DNA from: Bacillota bacterium
GTDB taxonomy: Bacteria; Bacillota; Clostridia; Lachnospirales; Lachnospiraceae
NCBI GenBank assembly: GCA_023436765.1
Contig: JAEZHX010000050.1
Span: forward strand, 1-25,508
Length of the DNA stretch: 25,508 nucleotides
Direction: 5' to 3'
The translations under genes were made by a program, and so were the position numbers. Numbering within the stretch: position 1 is the stretch's first letter; each line of letters begins with the position of its first letter. The notes under the pieces are model-generated. The model made no database searches. It saw only the letters and a program-made list of their open reading frames with translations, and had not been told where the DNA came from. This document shows positions 1 through 7,583 of the stretch, one piece after another.

Positions 1-2
1 CC

Positions 3-236
3 AATGAGCTTGCCGGAAAGCTGGGTAAGAAAAACTTATCTAAGGGAGTTAAGGTTCTCGTTAGCCCGGACGCGGTTTCGGTAGATATGGCCTTGACCCT
101 CGAATATGGGTACGGTATCCCGGAGACAGCAGGTCAGGTTCAAGAGAAGGTTAAATTAGCGATTGAGAATATGACCGGCTTAACGGTCAAGGAAGTAAAC
201 ATCCGGATCGCGGGAGTTAATATCGTAAAAGAATGA
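3..236 (+). CDS. yqhY: Asp23/Gls24 (DUF322) family protein, 3' part only
   Basis: The reading frame is open from the window edge to TGA at 234-236, giving the last 77 residues. It shows the typical C-terminal half of Asp23/Gls24 proteins: a strand pattern of the type VxVSPDAVSVDMALTLEYG, then IPETAGQVQEKVKLAIE and a final TGLTVKEVNIRIAGV. Members are small cytoplasmic proteins; YqhY lies beside the acetyl-CoA carboxylase genes and nusB in B. subtilis and has been linked to control of fatty acid synthesis, while Asp23 itself is membrane-tethered in staphylococci. The position directly before nusB favours the YqhY branch. The start and N-terminus lie outside the window. A strong hairpin follows the stop, so nusB is probably transcribed separately or by read-through. 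Confidence 0.85.
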   Translation, partial: NELAGKLGKKNLSKGVKVLVSPDAVSVDMALTLEYGYGIPETAGQVQEKVKLAIENMTGLTVKEVNIRIAGVNIVKE

Positions 237-243
237 TACTGAC

Positions 244-277
244 AAACAACCCTTAGATGTGAATTTAAGGGTTGTTT
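244..277 (+). terminator. Hairpin terminator after the Asp23/YqhY gene
   Basis: AAACAACCCTTA at 244-255 pairs perfectly with TAAGGGTTGTTT at 266-277. Three more pairs (G256-T265, A257-T264, T258-A263) close a GTGA loop. The T-rich 3' arm runs into TTATT, but there is no long separate T tail, so it may be leaky. It lies 7 bases after the stop codon. Confidence 0.75.
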
Positions 278-399
278 ATTCGTACTGAAAATCAATTTTT
301 GAATAGAATATCGGAAGATGAATGGGCAGTATGGACTAAGATTTAAGCTGCCCGGGACCGGCAATAGGCCGGCAGGATGGATTAGGAGGATATCTGGCT

Positions 400-795
400 G
401 TGACAAGAAGAGAGTTAAGAGAACACATTTTCCTTATGTTGTTCCGTAAGGACTTTTATGAGGCAAATGAGTTAAAGGAACAGATAGAGCTGTATATCGC
501 TGACCTGAAGGAACCAACGGTAGAGGAATATGCCTACCTGACCGGCAGGGTTAATGCAGTGATGGACAAGCTCGGAGAGATTGATCAGGCTCTGTCGGAG
601 GCTGCCAGCGGTTGGAAGCTGAACCGCATGGGGAAGGTGGATCTTGCCATCCTGCGACTTGCAGTATTTGAGATGCGTTATGATGATGACATTCCTGTTA
701 AGGTTGCAATAAACGAAGCAGTCGAACTGGCGAAGATCTTCGGTGGGGACGACTCTCCCAGCTTTGTGAATGGGATTTTGGCTAAGCTGGCTTGA
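400..795 (+). CDS. nusB: Transcription antitermination factor NusB
   Basis: The gene encodes 131 residues, the usual NusB length. NusB binds boxA RNA together with ribosomal protein S10 (NusE) and helps RNA polymerase read through rRNA operons. The sequence is all-helical in character. It opens with MTRRELREHIFLMLF, the typical N-terminal helix, has the central GWKLNRMGKVDLAILRLAVFE segment (about residues 70-91), and ends with VAINEAVELAKIFGGDDSPSFVNGILAKL, the most conserved part of the family. The start is GTG at 400, preceded by AGGAGG at 384-389 with a 10-base gap. It follows the YqhY gene as in B. subtilis. Instead of folD, a large inverted repeat separates it from xseA. Confidence 0.96.
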   Translation: MTRRELREHIFLMLFRKDFYEANELKEQIELYIADLKEPTVEEYAYLTGRVNAVMDKLGEIDQALSEAASGWKLNRMGKVDLAILRLAVFEMRYDDDIPVKVAINEAVELAKIFGGDDSPSFVNGILAKLA

Positions 796-807
796 TGAGT
801 ATTCTAA

Positions 808-990
808 CATGGTGAGGGAATGGAGGACATTTTTTGACGCGCCTTTCCCTACCTTCGGGATGCTTCTTACAAGCCTCTGAGCATATGGCAATGCTGTCCA
901 TTGGAACAGCATCGCCATAGAGTCTTGACGTAGCATAAACCCCTCAGTCGGCCGGTCTGCGCAAAAAACATCCTCCACTCCCTCACCATG
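808..990 (-). repeat. Nested inverted repeat; possible structured RNA read from the - strand or a small mobile hairpin element
   Basis: Arms 808-835 and 963-990 pair at 25 of 28 positions, and GCGC at 839-842 can add GCGC at 959-962. Inside are a small hairpin (846-849 with 857-860), a middle helix (GCC 873-875 with GGC 950-952, CTGAG 877-881 with CTCAG 943-947), and an apical hairpin (884-897 with 906-919, 13 of 14 pairs, 8-base loop). The exceptions A820/C978, C828/A970, A829/C969 and A890/C913 are A-C mismatches on the + strand but G-U wobbles on the - strand, so the structure fits a - strand RNA better. TTGCTA and TAGACT (read on the - strand at 1019-1024 and 995-1000, 18-base gap) could be its promoter. 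There is no T run beyond 808, no clear target-site duplication and no real ORF. I do not recognise a family. Confidence 0.7.
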
Positions 991-1032
991 ATGAAGTCTA
1001 CGGCAGGAACAAGCAACTTAGCAAGTGGAGAG

Positions 1033-1038
1033 TATAAT
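1033..1038 (+). promoter_or_regulatory. Possible -10 box upstream of xseA
   Basis: A perfect TATAAT lies 53 bases before the xseA start, just outside the inverted repeat. No good -35 box is visible at the right distance (CAAGCA at 1010-1015), so this is weak evidence for a promoter that restarts transcription after the repeat. Confidence 0.25.
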
Positions 1039-1091
1039 AATAAGATTTGTAGTATAGTTACAGTTGGATAAGTTATAGAATTGGAGTTTGT

Positions 1092-2303
1092 ATGAATCAG
1101 GCTTACTCGGTTACAGAGATTAACCAGTATATTAAGAATATGTTCATCAAGGACCGGATTCTGAGCCATATTTATGTGAAAGGTGAGGTCTCGAACTGTA
1201 AATACCACACCTCCGGGCATATCTATTTTACCTTGAAGGATGCCCAGGGGCAGTTGGCTTGCGTCATGTTTGCCGGTCAGAGAAGAGGACTTACCTTTCG
1301 TCTGGAGGAAGGTCAGAGCGTCATAGCTCTCGGAAGTATTAATGTCTATGAACGAGACGGAAAGTATCAGCTCTATGCAGGAGAGATCCTGTTGGATGGA
1401 CTTGGCTTACTCTATGAACGCTTTGAAAAATTAAAAAAGGATCTGGAAGCCGAAGGGCTCTTCGATCCTGCGCACAAGAAACCGATTCCTCCCTATCCGA
1501 AGAAGGTGGGTATCGTAACCGCTTCCACGGGTGCAGCCATTCAGGATATCATTAACATCTCCAAAAGGCGTAACCCTTATGTTCAGCTTATTTTATACCC
1601 TGCTCAGGTGCAGGGTGAAGGAGCGGCACAGAGTGTGGTAAAGGGAATTCAAGCTCTGGACAAGCTTGGAGTTGATACCATTATTATCGGTCGAGGTGGA
1701 GGTTCTATCGAGGATTTATGGGCATTCAATGAGGAAATTGTAGCACGAGCGGTTTATGCCTGCCGAACTCCGATCATCTCAGCTGTAGGACATGAAACGG
1801 ATATTACAATTTCCGATTATGTCTCGGACCTTAGGGCTCCGACCCCGTCTGCCGCGGCAGAGCTGGCGGTGAATGATTACATGTCCTATCTGGGTAAACT
1901 GAGTGATTACAAGAGACTCCTGACAAAGGCTATGGTGCAGAAGGTTACATATCAGCAGAACAAGCTGAAGGAACTGAAACTGAGATTGTTCTATGTAAGC
2001 CCGGCTTATCAGATCAGACAGAAACGGCAGTTACTGATGGATATGGAACAAAGGCTTCAGAATCGTATGAACCAACGGCTGAAGGAGAAACGGCACAGAC
2101 TGGAGCTATATATCGCGAAGCTGGAGGGCTTATCCCCCCTGTCGAAGCTGAGCAAGGGTTATGCATTGGTAGTAGGAGAGGATAACAAACCGTTGCAGAG
2201 CATCAAAAAGGTATCTCCGAAGGAGCTGCTGACCATATCCTTACTGGATGGCGACATCAGGACCAGGGTAGAGGAAATCAGTGAGAAGCAAAGAGAATCA
2301 TAG
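1092..2303 (+). CDS. xseA: Exonuclease VII large subunit XseA
   Basis: The 403-residue protein is the catalytic subunit of exonuclease VII, which degrades single-stranded DNA from both ends in repair and must pair with several XseB copies. Order of parts: an N-terminal OB-fold (about residues 5-105, with YVKGEVSNCKYHTSGHIYFTLKD); the nuclease core with KKVGIVTASTGAAIQDI (137-153), IIGRGGGSIEDLWAFNEE (198-215) and the signature ISAVGHETDITISDYVSD (229-246) followed by RAPTPSAAAE; then a long charged helical region (about 265-345) for XseB binding; and a C-terminal segment with LSKGYALV. All expected motifs are intact. ATG at 1092 has a modest GGAG at 1083-1086. xseB follows after a 144-base gap. 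Confidence 0.97.
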   Translation: MNQAYSVTEINQYIKNMFIKDRILSHIYVKGEVSNCKYHTSGHIYFTLKDAQGQLACVMFAGQRRGLTFRLEEGQSVIALGSINVYERDGKYQLYAGEILLDGLGLLYERFEKLKKDLEAEGLFDPAHKKPIPPYPKKVGIVTASTGAAIQDIINISKRRNPYVQLILYPAQVQGEGAAQSVVKGIQALDKLGVDTIIIGRGGGSIEDLWAFNEEIVARAVYACRTPIISAVGHETDITISDYVSDLRAPTPSAAAELAVNDYMSYLGKLSDYKRLLTKAMVQKVTYQQNKLKELKLRLFYVSPAYQIRQKRQLLMDMEQRLQNRMNQRLKEKRHRLELYIAKLEGLSPLSKLSKGYALVVGEDNKPLQSIKKVSPKELLTISLLDGDIRTRVEEISEKQRES

Positions 2304-2395
2304 AACCGGGAAATGTACTATGATCAGGCAGATGACTGGAGAAGATAGAGTTATTGCAGCAATTTATTGAAGGAATTAGCTTAGATCCCTTATCT

Positions 2396-2425
2396 GGCAA
2401 ATGCCCTGTTGGCAGATGCCCTATT
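2396..2425 (+). repeat. Two tandem 15-base repeats just before xseB
   Basis: GGCAAATGCCCTGTT (2396-2410) is followed directly by GGCAGATGCCCTATT (2411-2425), with 13 of 15 identical. It lies in the gap between xseA and the preferred xseB start. A TTG at 2409 inside it would open an extended xseB frame but has no good ribosome binding site. Confidence 0.6.
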
Positions 2426-2447
2426 ACAGGGATGGAATGGAGATCAT

Positions 2448-2657
2448 ATGGCAGATAAAGATTTTAAACTGGAGGAGTCCTTTGAGAAACTGAATGAGAT
2501 TATCGGTTCACTTGAGAAGCCCGATATCACCCTGGAGCATTCCTTTACACTTTATCAGGAAGGAATGAAATTACTCAAGGCCTGCAGCGATTCCATCGAT
2601 CAGGTGGAAAAGGAATTAATCATCTTAAGCGGAAATGGGGAGACAAATGAACTTTGA
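2448..2657 (+). CDS. xseB: Exonuclease VII small subunit XseB
   Basis: The 69-residue acidic helical protein is the small, non-catalytic subunit that coats the helical arm of XseA. It begins MADKDFKLEESFEKLNEIIGSLE, the family hallmark, followed by ITLEHSFTLYQEGMKLLKAC and a second helix SIDQVEKELIIL. I chose ATG at 2448 because GGAG (2439-2442) lies 5 bases upstream and because the family starts here. The same frame stays open back to a TTG at 2409, which would add 13 residues (82 in total) made largely from the tandem repeat, and this seems unlikely. The stop overlaps the start of ispA by 11 bases, so the two are translationally coupled. Confidence 0.93.
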   Translation: MADKDFKLEESFEKLNEIIGSLEKPDITLEHSFTLYQEGMKLLKACSDSIDQVEKELIILSGNGETNEL

Positions 2658-3564
2658 TGGTGAGCGGCAGAACAGGGTTTCAGAAATCGAGACTATTCTG
2701 CAGAAATATGTCCCGTTGGAAAAGGGGGAGCAGAAGACTGTGATGGAAGCAATGAATTACAGTCTGCTGGCAGGAGGAAAGCGTCTGCGCCCGATGCTGA
2801 TGCTGGAAACCTATCGTTTGTTCGGAGGACAGGAGCTAACCTTATTGGAGCCCTTCCTGGCAGCAATCGAAATGATCCATACCTATTCGCTGGTACATGA
2901 TGATCTTCCCAGTATGGATAATGATGACTACCGTAGGGGGAGGAAAACAACCCATGTGGTATATGGCGAGGCCATGGCACTTCTTGCAGGAGATGGTCTG
3001 CTTAATTATGCCTTCGAAACTGCCGCTTCTTCGTACCGGTTGGTTCGTACGGAGAATCAGGAGAAGGAGCTGTCCTCTTACAGAAGAATAATGAAAGCCC
3101 TTCATGTTCTGTCAGTTAAGGCAGGAATTCATGGAATGATCGGTGGACAGGTCATTGATATGGAGGGTAGTAGGGTTAAAATAGATCAAGCCCGGTTGGA
3201 CCTGATGTACCGGCTGAAGACCGGAGCATTGGTGGAAGCCTCCATGATGATCGGAGCAATCCTTGCCGGAGCAGAGGAAGCAGATGTTCTTAAAATTGAA
3301 GAGATAGCAGGAGATATCGGTCTTGCTTTTCAGATCAAGGATGATATCCTGGATGTGATCGGCAGTGCTGAGGTACTGGGAAAACCGGTACACAGCGATG
3401 AGAAAAACGATAAAACTACTTATACCAATCTGATGGATATTAGTAAGGCTGAGGATAAGGTGAAAGAACTCTCTGAAAGAGCAGTCAATTCCTTCGAGTC
3501 CTTAAACCGTCAGAATGAGTATTTGAAAGTATTGATCATAAAACTGATAACCAGAGAAAACTAG
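2647..3564 (+). CDS. ispA: Farnesyl diphosphate synthase (type II polyprenyl synthase)
   Basis: The protein (305 residues) condenses dimethylallyl-PP or geranyl-PP with isopentenyl-PP to make farnesyl-PP for undecaprenyl-PP, quinone and other prenyl products. The substrate-binding LLAGGKRLRPML lies near residues 41-52. The first aspartate-rich motif DDLPSMDND (about 85-93) has the two extra residues of bacterial type II enzymes, preceded by the length-controlling HTYSLVH. GGQVIDME (166-173), a K-T pair near 195 and the second aspartate-rich motif DDILD (232-236) are all present. ATG at 2647 has GGGGAG at 2637-2642. An in-frame ATG at 2635 would give 309 residues but has a poorer upstream site. 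dxs, the first step of the same supply pathway, follows after 54 bases. Confidence 0.95.
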   Translation: MNFDGERQNRVSEIETILQKYVPLEKGEQKTVMEAMNYSLLAGGKRLRPMLMLETYRLFGGQELTLLEPFLAAIEMIHTYSLVHDDLPSMDNDDYRRGRKTTHVVYGEAMALLAGDGLLNYAFETAASSYRLVRTENQEKELSSYRRIMKALHVLSVKAGIHGMIGGQVIDMEGSRVKIDQARLDLMYRLKTGALVEASMMIGAILAGAEEADVLKIEEIAGDIGLAFQIKDDILDVIGSAEVLGKPVHSDEKNDKTTYTNLMDISKAEDKVKELSERAVNSFESLNRQNEYLKVLIIKLITREN

Positions 3565-3618
3565 TAAAGAAGCATAGGAACGGCAGAGACTTTCTGCTGG
3601 AATTGAGGTGAAGGATAC

Positions 3619-5487
3619 TTGCCAAAATTATTTGATATGATAAATCAGGCAAATGATATAAAGAAAATTAAACCGCAGGATTATGAGAAGCTCGCAGAAG
3701 AGATTCGCATGTTCTTGGTGAACCATGTAAGTAGGACAGGAGGGCATCTTGCCTCCAATTTAGGTGTCGTGGAGCTTACCATGGCACTGCATCTTTCTAT
3801 GGACCTGCCCCTGGACAAGCTGATCTGGGATGTCGGTCATCAGGCTTATATTCATAAGCTGTTAACCGGCAGGAAGGAGCAGTTCGAAACCCTTAGACAG
3901 ATGGATGGTATCAGCGGTTTTCCGAAGATAACGGAGAGCGAATACGATGCCTTCGATACAGGCCACAGCTCAACGGCGATTTCGGCAGCGCTCGGTCTGG
4001 TCAAGGCCAGGGACTTAAGCGGAGGAAGACATAAAATCGTTGCAGTGCTGGGAGACGGCGCACTGACCGGGGGTATGGCTTTCGAAGCCTTGAATAATGC
4101 AGGCAGACTAAAATCCAACCTGATGATAGTTCTGAATGACAACAATATGTCCATTTCGGAAAATGTCGGAGGGATGGCAAATTATCTCGCAAAATTAAGA
4201 ACGAACTCGAAGTACACAGGCTTTAAGGAAACGATGGAAAATACCCTGACGCAGATGCCCGGGATCGGCAAAACCCTTGTGAACCGATTAAAGCGATCCA
4301 AGGATGCAATCAAGTATTTTATGCTACCCAGTATGTTCTTCGAGGATTTGGGTATTACGTATATCGGACCGATTGACGGACATAACATCAATAATCTGAT
4401 GGAAGCCTTTCAGGCGGCAGCCCGTGCGAAGAAAGCCGTGGTAGTACATGTAATTACGAAGAAGGGTAAGGGGTATCCCCTGGCAGAAAGATACCCGAGT
4501 TGGTTCCACGGAATCGATCCGTTTGATATACAGAGCGGTAAACCGATCAAGAAGGATAAGAGCATTTCTTATACGAAGATATTTTCAGATGCCATGGTGA
4601 AGAATGCCATGGAGAATGATAAGGTAGTTGCAATTACGGCTGCTATGCCCTACGGAACCGGATTATCCGAATTTAAGAAGAGATTTCCGGAGCGGTTCTT
4701 CGATGTCGGAATTGCGGAGGAGCATGCTGTAACCTTCGCCGCAGGATTAGCCCTGGGTGGTTACCGTCCGGTGGTAGCGATCTATTCCACCTTCCTACAA
4801 CGCGCTTACGATCAGATTATCCATGATGTCTGCATCAATAACCTGCCTGTCGTATTTGCAATCGATCGTGCCGGTATCACTGGAAGGGACGGGAAGACCC
4901 ATCAGGGGATCTTCGACCTATCCTTCCTGTCCCATATCCCGAATCTTACTGTCCTTGCTCCTAAGAATGGAACAGAGCTTAGTGAGATGCTTTCCTATGC
5001 ATTGACATATCCGGGACCGGTAGCGATCCGGTATCCGAAGGGAGAGATATATCAGGGCTTTGCAGAGCTACAGACCCCGATCGAGCATGGGAGGAGTGAA
5101 GTGCTTCAGCAGGAAGAGGGTATTGTGATCCTGGCAGTGGGCAGTATGGTTAAGGCAGGTGCTGAGCTGGCAGAAGGACTCCGTAAGGAAGGAAAGAAAG
5201 CTACCCTGGTGAATGTCAGGTTTGTCTCTCCTATGGATCGGGAGCTTCTGGATACGCTTGCGAGGAAGCACAGAACCTTTATCACCCTAGAGGAAAATGT
5301 CAGAAGCGGAGGCTACGGACAGAAGGTATCGGATTATCTCTGTGAGACAGGGAAACAGAAGCTCAAGCATATCAATATCTCCGTTCCTGATATGTATATC
5401 GAGCAAGGCAGTGTGGGTGAACTATATCACAGGCTTGGTCTGGATGCCGAGAGTATTCTTGCCAGAGTAAAGAAGGAAATTAAATAA
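3619..5487 (+). CDS. dxs: 1-deoxy-D-xylulose-5-phosphate synthase
   Basis: DXS (622 residues, normal length) joins pyruvate and glyceraldehyde-3-phosphate with thiamine-PP and Mg2+, the first step of the MEP isoprenoid pathway, and also supplies thiamine and pyridoxal precursors. Seen in order: SRTGGHLASNLGVVELT (38-54), DVGHQAYIHKLLTGR (71-85), DTGHSSTAISAALG (113-126), the thiamine-PP/Mg motif from GDGALTGG (145-152) to NDNNMSIS (173-180), PIDGHN (251-256), then the pyrimidine domain with FDVGIAEEHAVTFAAGLA (E367 matching the catalytic Glu), DRAGITGRDGKTHQG (416-430), and a C-terminal transketolase domain. The start is TTG at 3619, with GAGGTG at 3605-3610. It sits between ispA and tlyA as in many Firmicutes. 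Confidence 0.97.
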   Translation: MPKLFDMINQANDIKKIKPQDYEKLAEEIRMFLVNHVSRTGGHLASNLGVVELTMALHLSMDLPLDKLIWDVGHQAYIHKLLTGRKEQFETLRQMDGISGFPKITESEYDAFDTGHSSTAISAALGLVKARDLSGGRHKIVAVLGDGALTGGMAFEALNNAGRLKSNLMIVLNDNNMSISENVGGMANYLAKLRTNSKYTGFKETMENTLTQMPGIGKTLVNRLKRSKDAIKYFMLPSMFFEDLGITYIGPIDGHNINNLMEAFQAAARAKKAVVVHVITKKGKGYPLAERYPSWFHGIDPFDIQSGKPIKKDKSISYTKIFSDAMVKNAMENDKVVAITAAMPYGTGLSEFKKRFPERFFDVGIAEEHAVTFAAGLALGGYRPVVAIYSTFLQRAYDQIIHDVCINNLPVVFAIDRAGITGRDGKTHQGIFDLSFLSHIPNLTVLAPKNGTELSEMLSYALTYPGPVAIRYPKGEIYQGFAELQTPIEHGRSEVLQQEEGIVILAVGSMVKAGAELAEGLRKEGKKATLVNVRFVSPMDRELLDTLARKHRTFITLEENVRSGGYGQKVSDYLCETGKQKLKHINISVPDMYIEQGSVGELYHRLGLDAESILARVKKEIK

Positions 5488-5548
5488 TTGATGATACTAT
5501 CCATAAAGCTAATCTTGCATTAGGAGGAACGGTTATTTAAGGAGTATT

Positions 5549-6364
5549 ATGAAGGAACGATTGGATGTACTATTAGTAAATCGGAATCTGGCTGAGTCCA
5601 GGGAGAAGGCGAAGGCAATCATCATGTCCGGCAATGTATTCGTGGACGGACAGCGGGAGGATAAGGCCGGAAGCACCTTCCCGGAGGAGGTGCAGATTGA
5701 AATAAAGGGGAATCCACTGAAATATGTGAGCCGTGGAGGCTTGAAGCTGGAGAAGGCAATTGAGAACTATGGAATTGATCTTCAGGACAAGATATGTATG
5801 GATGTCGGATCCTCCACCGGTGGCTTCACAGACTGTATGCTGCAAAATGGGGCTACCTTAGTGTATGCTGTTGATGTCGGAACGAATCAGCTGGCCTGGA
5901 AGCTCAGGCAGGATGAACGGGTCATCTCCATGGAGAAGACGAATATCCGATATCTGACACCGGGAGAAATCAAGGATGAGATAGCCTTTGCCTCCATTGA
6001 TGTATCCTTCATTTCACTTACGAAGGTTCTGCAACCCGTCAGGGAACTGCTTTCCGAAGATGGTGAATTAGTCAGCCTGATTAAGCCCCAGTTTGAGGCG
6101 GGTCGTGAGAAGGTTGGTAAGAAGGGAGTTGTCAGGGACAGCAAGGTACATCTTGAAGTGATCGAACAGGTTGTGGGGTATGCACATTCTGTCGGATATG
6201 ACTGTATTGACCTTGATTACTCGCCGATTAAGGGCCCGGAAGGAAATATTGAATATTTATTATATATGAGGAAGTTATCCGGTGGAACACAGGGAAGATT
6301 AATTCCGGAGGATAAGATTCAGACGGTCGTTGAACAGGCGCATAGTCAACTGACTGAAGCTTAA
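5549..6364 (+). CDS. tlyA: TlyA family rRNA 2'-O-methyltransferase / hemolysin-like protein
   Basis: The 271-residue protein has an S4 RNA-binding domain (residues 1-60, RLDVLLVNRNLAESREKAKAII) and a FtsJ-like Rossmann methyltransferase domain. RGGLKLEKA (62-70) leads into it, and MDVGSSTGGFTDCML (84-98) is the S-adenosylmethionine loop. K66, D151 (DVSF), K179 (LIKPQFE) and E234 (GPEGNIEYL) fit the K-D-K-E catalytic tetrad. Mycobacterial TlyA makes 2'-O-methyl marks in 16S and 23S rRNA; the Firmicute branch (YqxC) is less studied, so the exact target is inferred. ATG at 5549 is preceded by AAGGAG at 5539-5544, and a second AGGAGG lies further up. It is 61 bases after dxs. Confidence 0.92.
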   Translation: MKERLDVLLVNRNLAESREKAKAIIMSGNVFVDGQREDKAGSTFPEEVQIEIKGNPLKYVSRGGLKLEKAIENYGIDLQDKICMDVGSSTGGFTDCMLQNGATLVYAVDVGTNQLAWKLRQDERVISMEKTNIRYLTPGEIKDEIAFASIDVSFISLTKVLQPVRELLSEDGELVSLIKPQFEAGREKVGKKGVVRDSKVHLEVIEQVVGYAHSVGYDCIDLDYSPIKGPEGNIEYLLYMRKLSGGTQGRLIPEDKIQTVVEQAHSQLTEA

Positions 6365-6439
6365 TTGTGATGAATGTGCAACAGAATTCTTAATTATCTG
6401 ATTATTTAAGCCGGAATGCGCAATAAAGAGAAAGATGAC

Positions 6440-6468
6440 TTGTAATTTATGGAATTCTGTGATAGACT
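6440..6468 (+). promoter_or_regulatory. Weak candidate sigma-A promoter for nadK-argR
   Basis: TTGTAA (6440-6445) and TAGACT (6463-6468) are separated by 17 bases in the 206-base gap between tlyA and nadK. Each box matches the consensus at four of six positions, so this is a tentative call. Confidence 0.3.
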
Positions 6469-6570
6469 TTCTAGGTAATAATTATTCGAAACAATGCATG
6501 TATTTACAGTTATTTCCGTACAAAGTAATAAAAAAGCCAGTTTGCGGATCAAGCGGGGAGAAATATAGGA

Positions 6571-7503
6571 ATGGATCGTTTTCTGATTATTACGAATAGG
6601 GAGAAAGACAAGGAACTTAATGTAACGAATAAGATTGCTGCTTATATTAAGAAAGCCGGAAGACAGGTTATTCTGTCCCAGGTGTCCTCCTTCCGTGAGG
6701 ATCCCTTAACAGCGCAGAAGGTAGATTGTGCAATTGTGCTTGGTGGAGATGGTACCATCATCCATACGGCGAATGATCTGATGTCCAGGAACATTCCGAT
6801 TCTTGGAGTGAATCTGGGTACTCTGGGTTTCCTGGCCGAGATTGAGGAACAGAATGTACTGGCTGCTCTGGACCAGCTTTTTCGGGAGGATTACAAACTG
6901 GAAGAACGGCTGATGCTTCAGGGTGAGATCCTCTATCATAAAAACAACGAAAGCAGCGGAGCGGATTCGTCAGCCATTGAGATGAGAGCCACACCGATAC
7001 ATGATCCTTATGCTTTGCCGGGAGAAGACAGTACCTTAGGATATGCCTTGAATGATATCGTCATCTCCAGAAAAGGCTTTTCAAGAATTATCAGTCTTGG
7101 TATCTATGTAAATAATGAATTAGTGGATAATTTTCAAGGGGATGGGGTAATTATCTCCACTCCAACCGGTTCCACTGCATATAATTTATCGGCAGGCGGT
7201 CCGATCGTCAGTCCGCAGGCTGATGTCATGGTGATAACGCCAATCTGCCCACATTCCTTAAGCCCACGAAGTATTGTGGTATCCGCCGTTGATACGATCC
7301 GCATTGTTGTGGGAAAGAGTAAAAAGACTCAAGAGGCAGAAGCCAGTGCCAGCTTCGATGGACAGAAGGTCTATGATCTGGGTACGGATGATGTAATTCT
7401 GATTAAGAAAGCAAGATACTGTACAAAATTGATTAAGCTTAATCAGTCCGGTATATATGAGATTCTGCGATCGAAGCTTAGTAATAGAGTTGGTACAAAC
7501 TAA
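6571..7503 (+). CDS. nadK: NAD kinase
   Basis: The 310-residue protein phosphorylates NAD to NADP using ATP or polyphosphate. The catalytic GGDGT motif is at 58-62, followed by NIPILGVNLGTLGFLAEIE (74-92), the NAD-contacting ALND (159-162), and the glycine-rich GDGVIISTPTGSTAYNLSAG (190-209) with GGPIVSPQ after it. The protein is somewhat longer than many clostridial NadK proteins (about 280-290) because of a stretch at about 122-153 that is rich in Ser, Asn and acidic residues and looks like a surface loop. ATG at 6571 follows GGGGAG (6555-6560) with a 10-base gap. The tlyA-nadK-argR order is common in Clostridia. Confidence 0.96.
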   Translation: MDRFLIITNREKDKELNVTNKIAAYIKKAGRQVILSQVSSFREDPLTAQKVDCAIVLGGDGTIIHTANDLMSRNIPILGVNLGTLGFLAEIEEQNVLAALDQLFREDYKLEERLMLQGEILYHKNNESSGADSSAIEMRATPIHDPYALPGEDSTLGYALNDIVISRKGFSRIISLGIYVNNELVDNFQGDGVIISTPTGSTAYNLSAGGPIVSPQADVMVITPICPHSLSPRSIVVSAVDTIRIVVGKSKKTQEAEASASFDGQKVYDLGTDDVILIKKARYCTKLIKLNQSGIYEILRSKLSNRVGTN

Positions 7504-7530
7504 TTCAAAGGGCAGATAGGTTAGGTTATA

Positions 7531-7548
7531 TGAAGATATGCGTCTTCA
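7531..7548. repeat. Small inverted repeat upstream of argR
   Basis: TGAAGA (7531-7536) and TCTTCA (7543-7548) flank 6 bases, 35 bases before the argR start. It could be a small hairpin or an operator. It does not resemble the AT-centred ARG box closely enough to call it one. Confidence 0.3.
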
Positions 7549-7583
7549 CAAATATATATAATTAGAAAGGCACTGGTAGGATT

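Noticed and set aside
472..1220. Two long - strand ORFs over nusB, the inverted repeat and xseA
   Set aside because: They are opposite-strand shadows of well-supported genes, and their composition matches no protein family.
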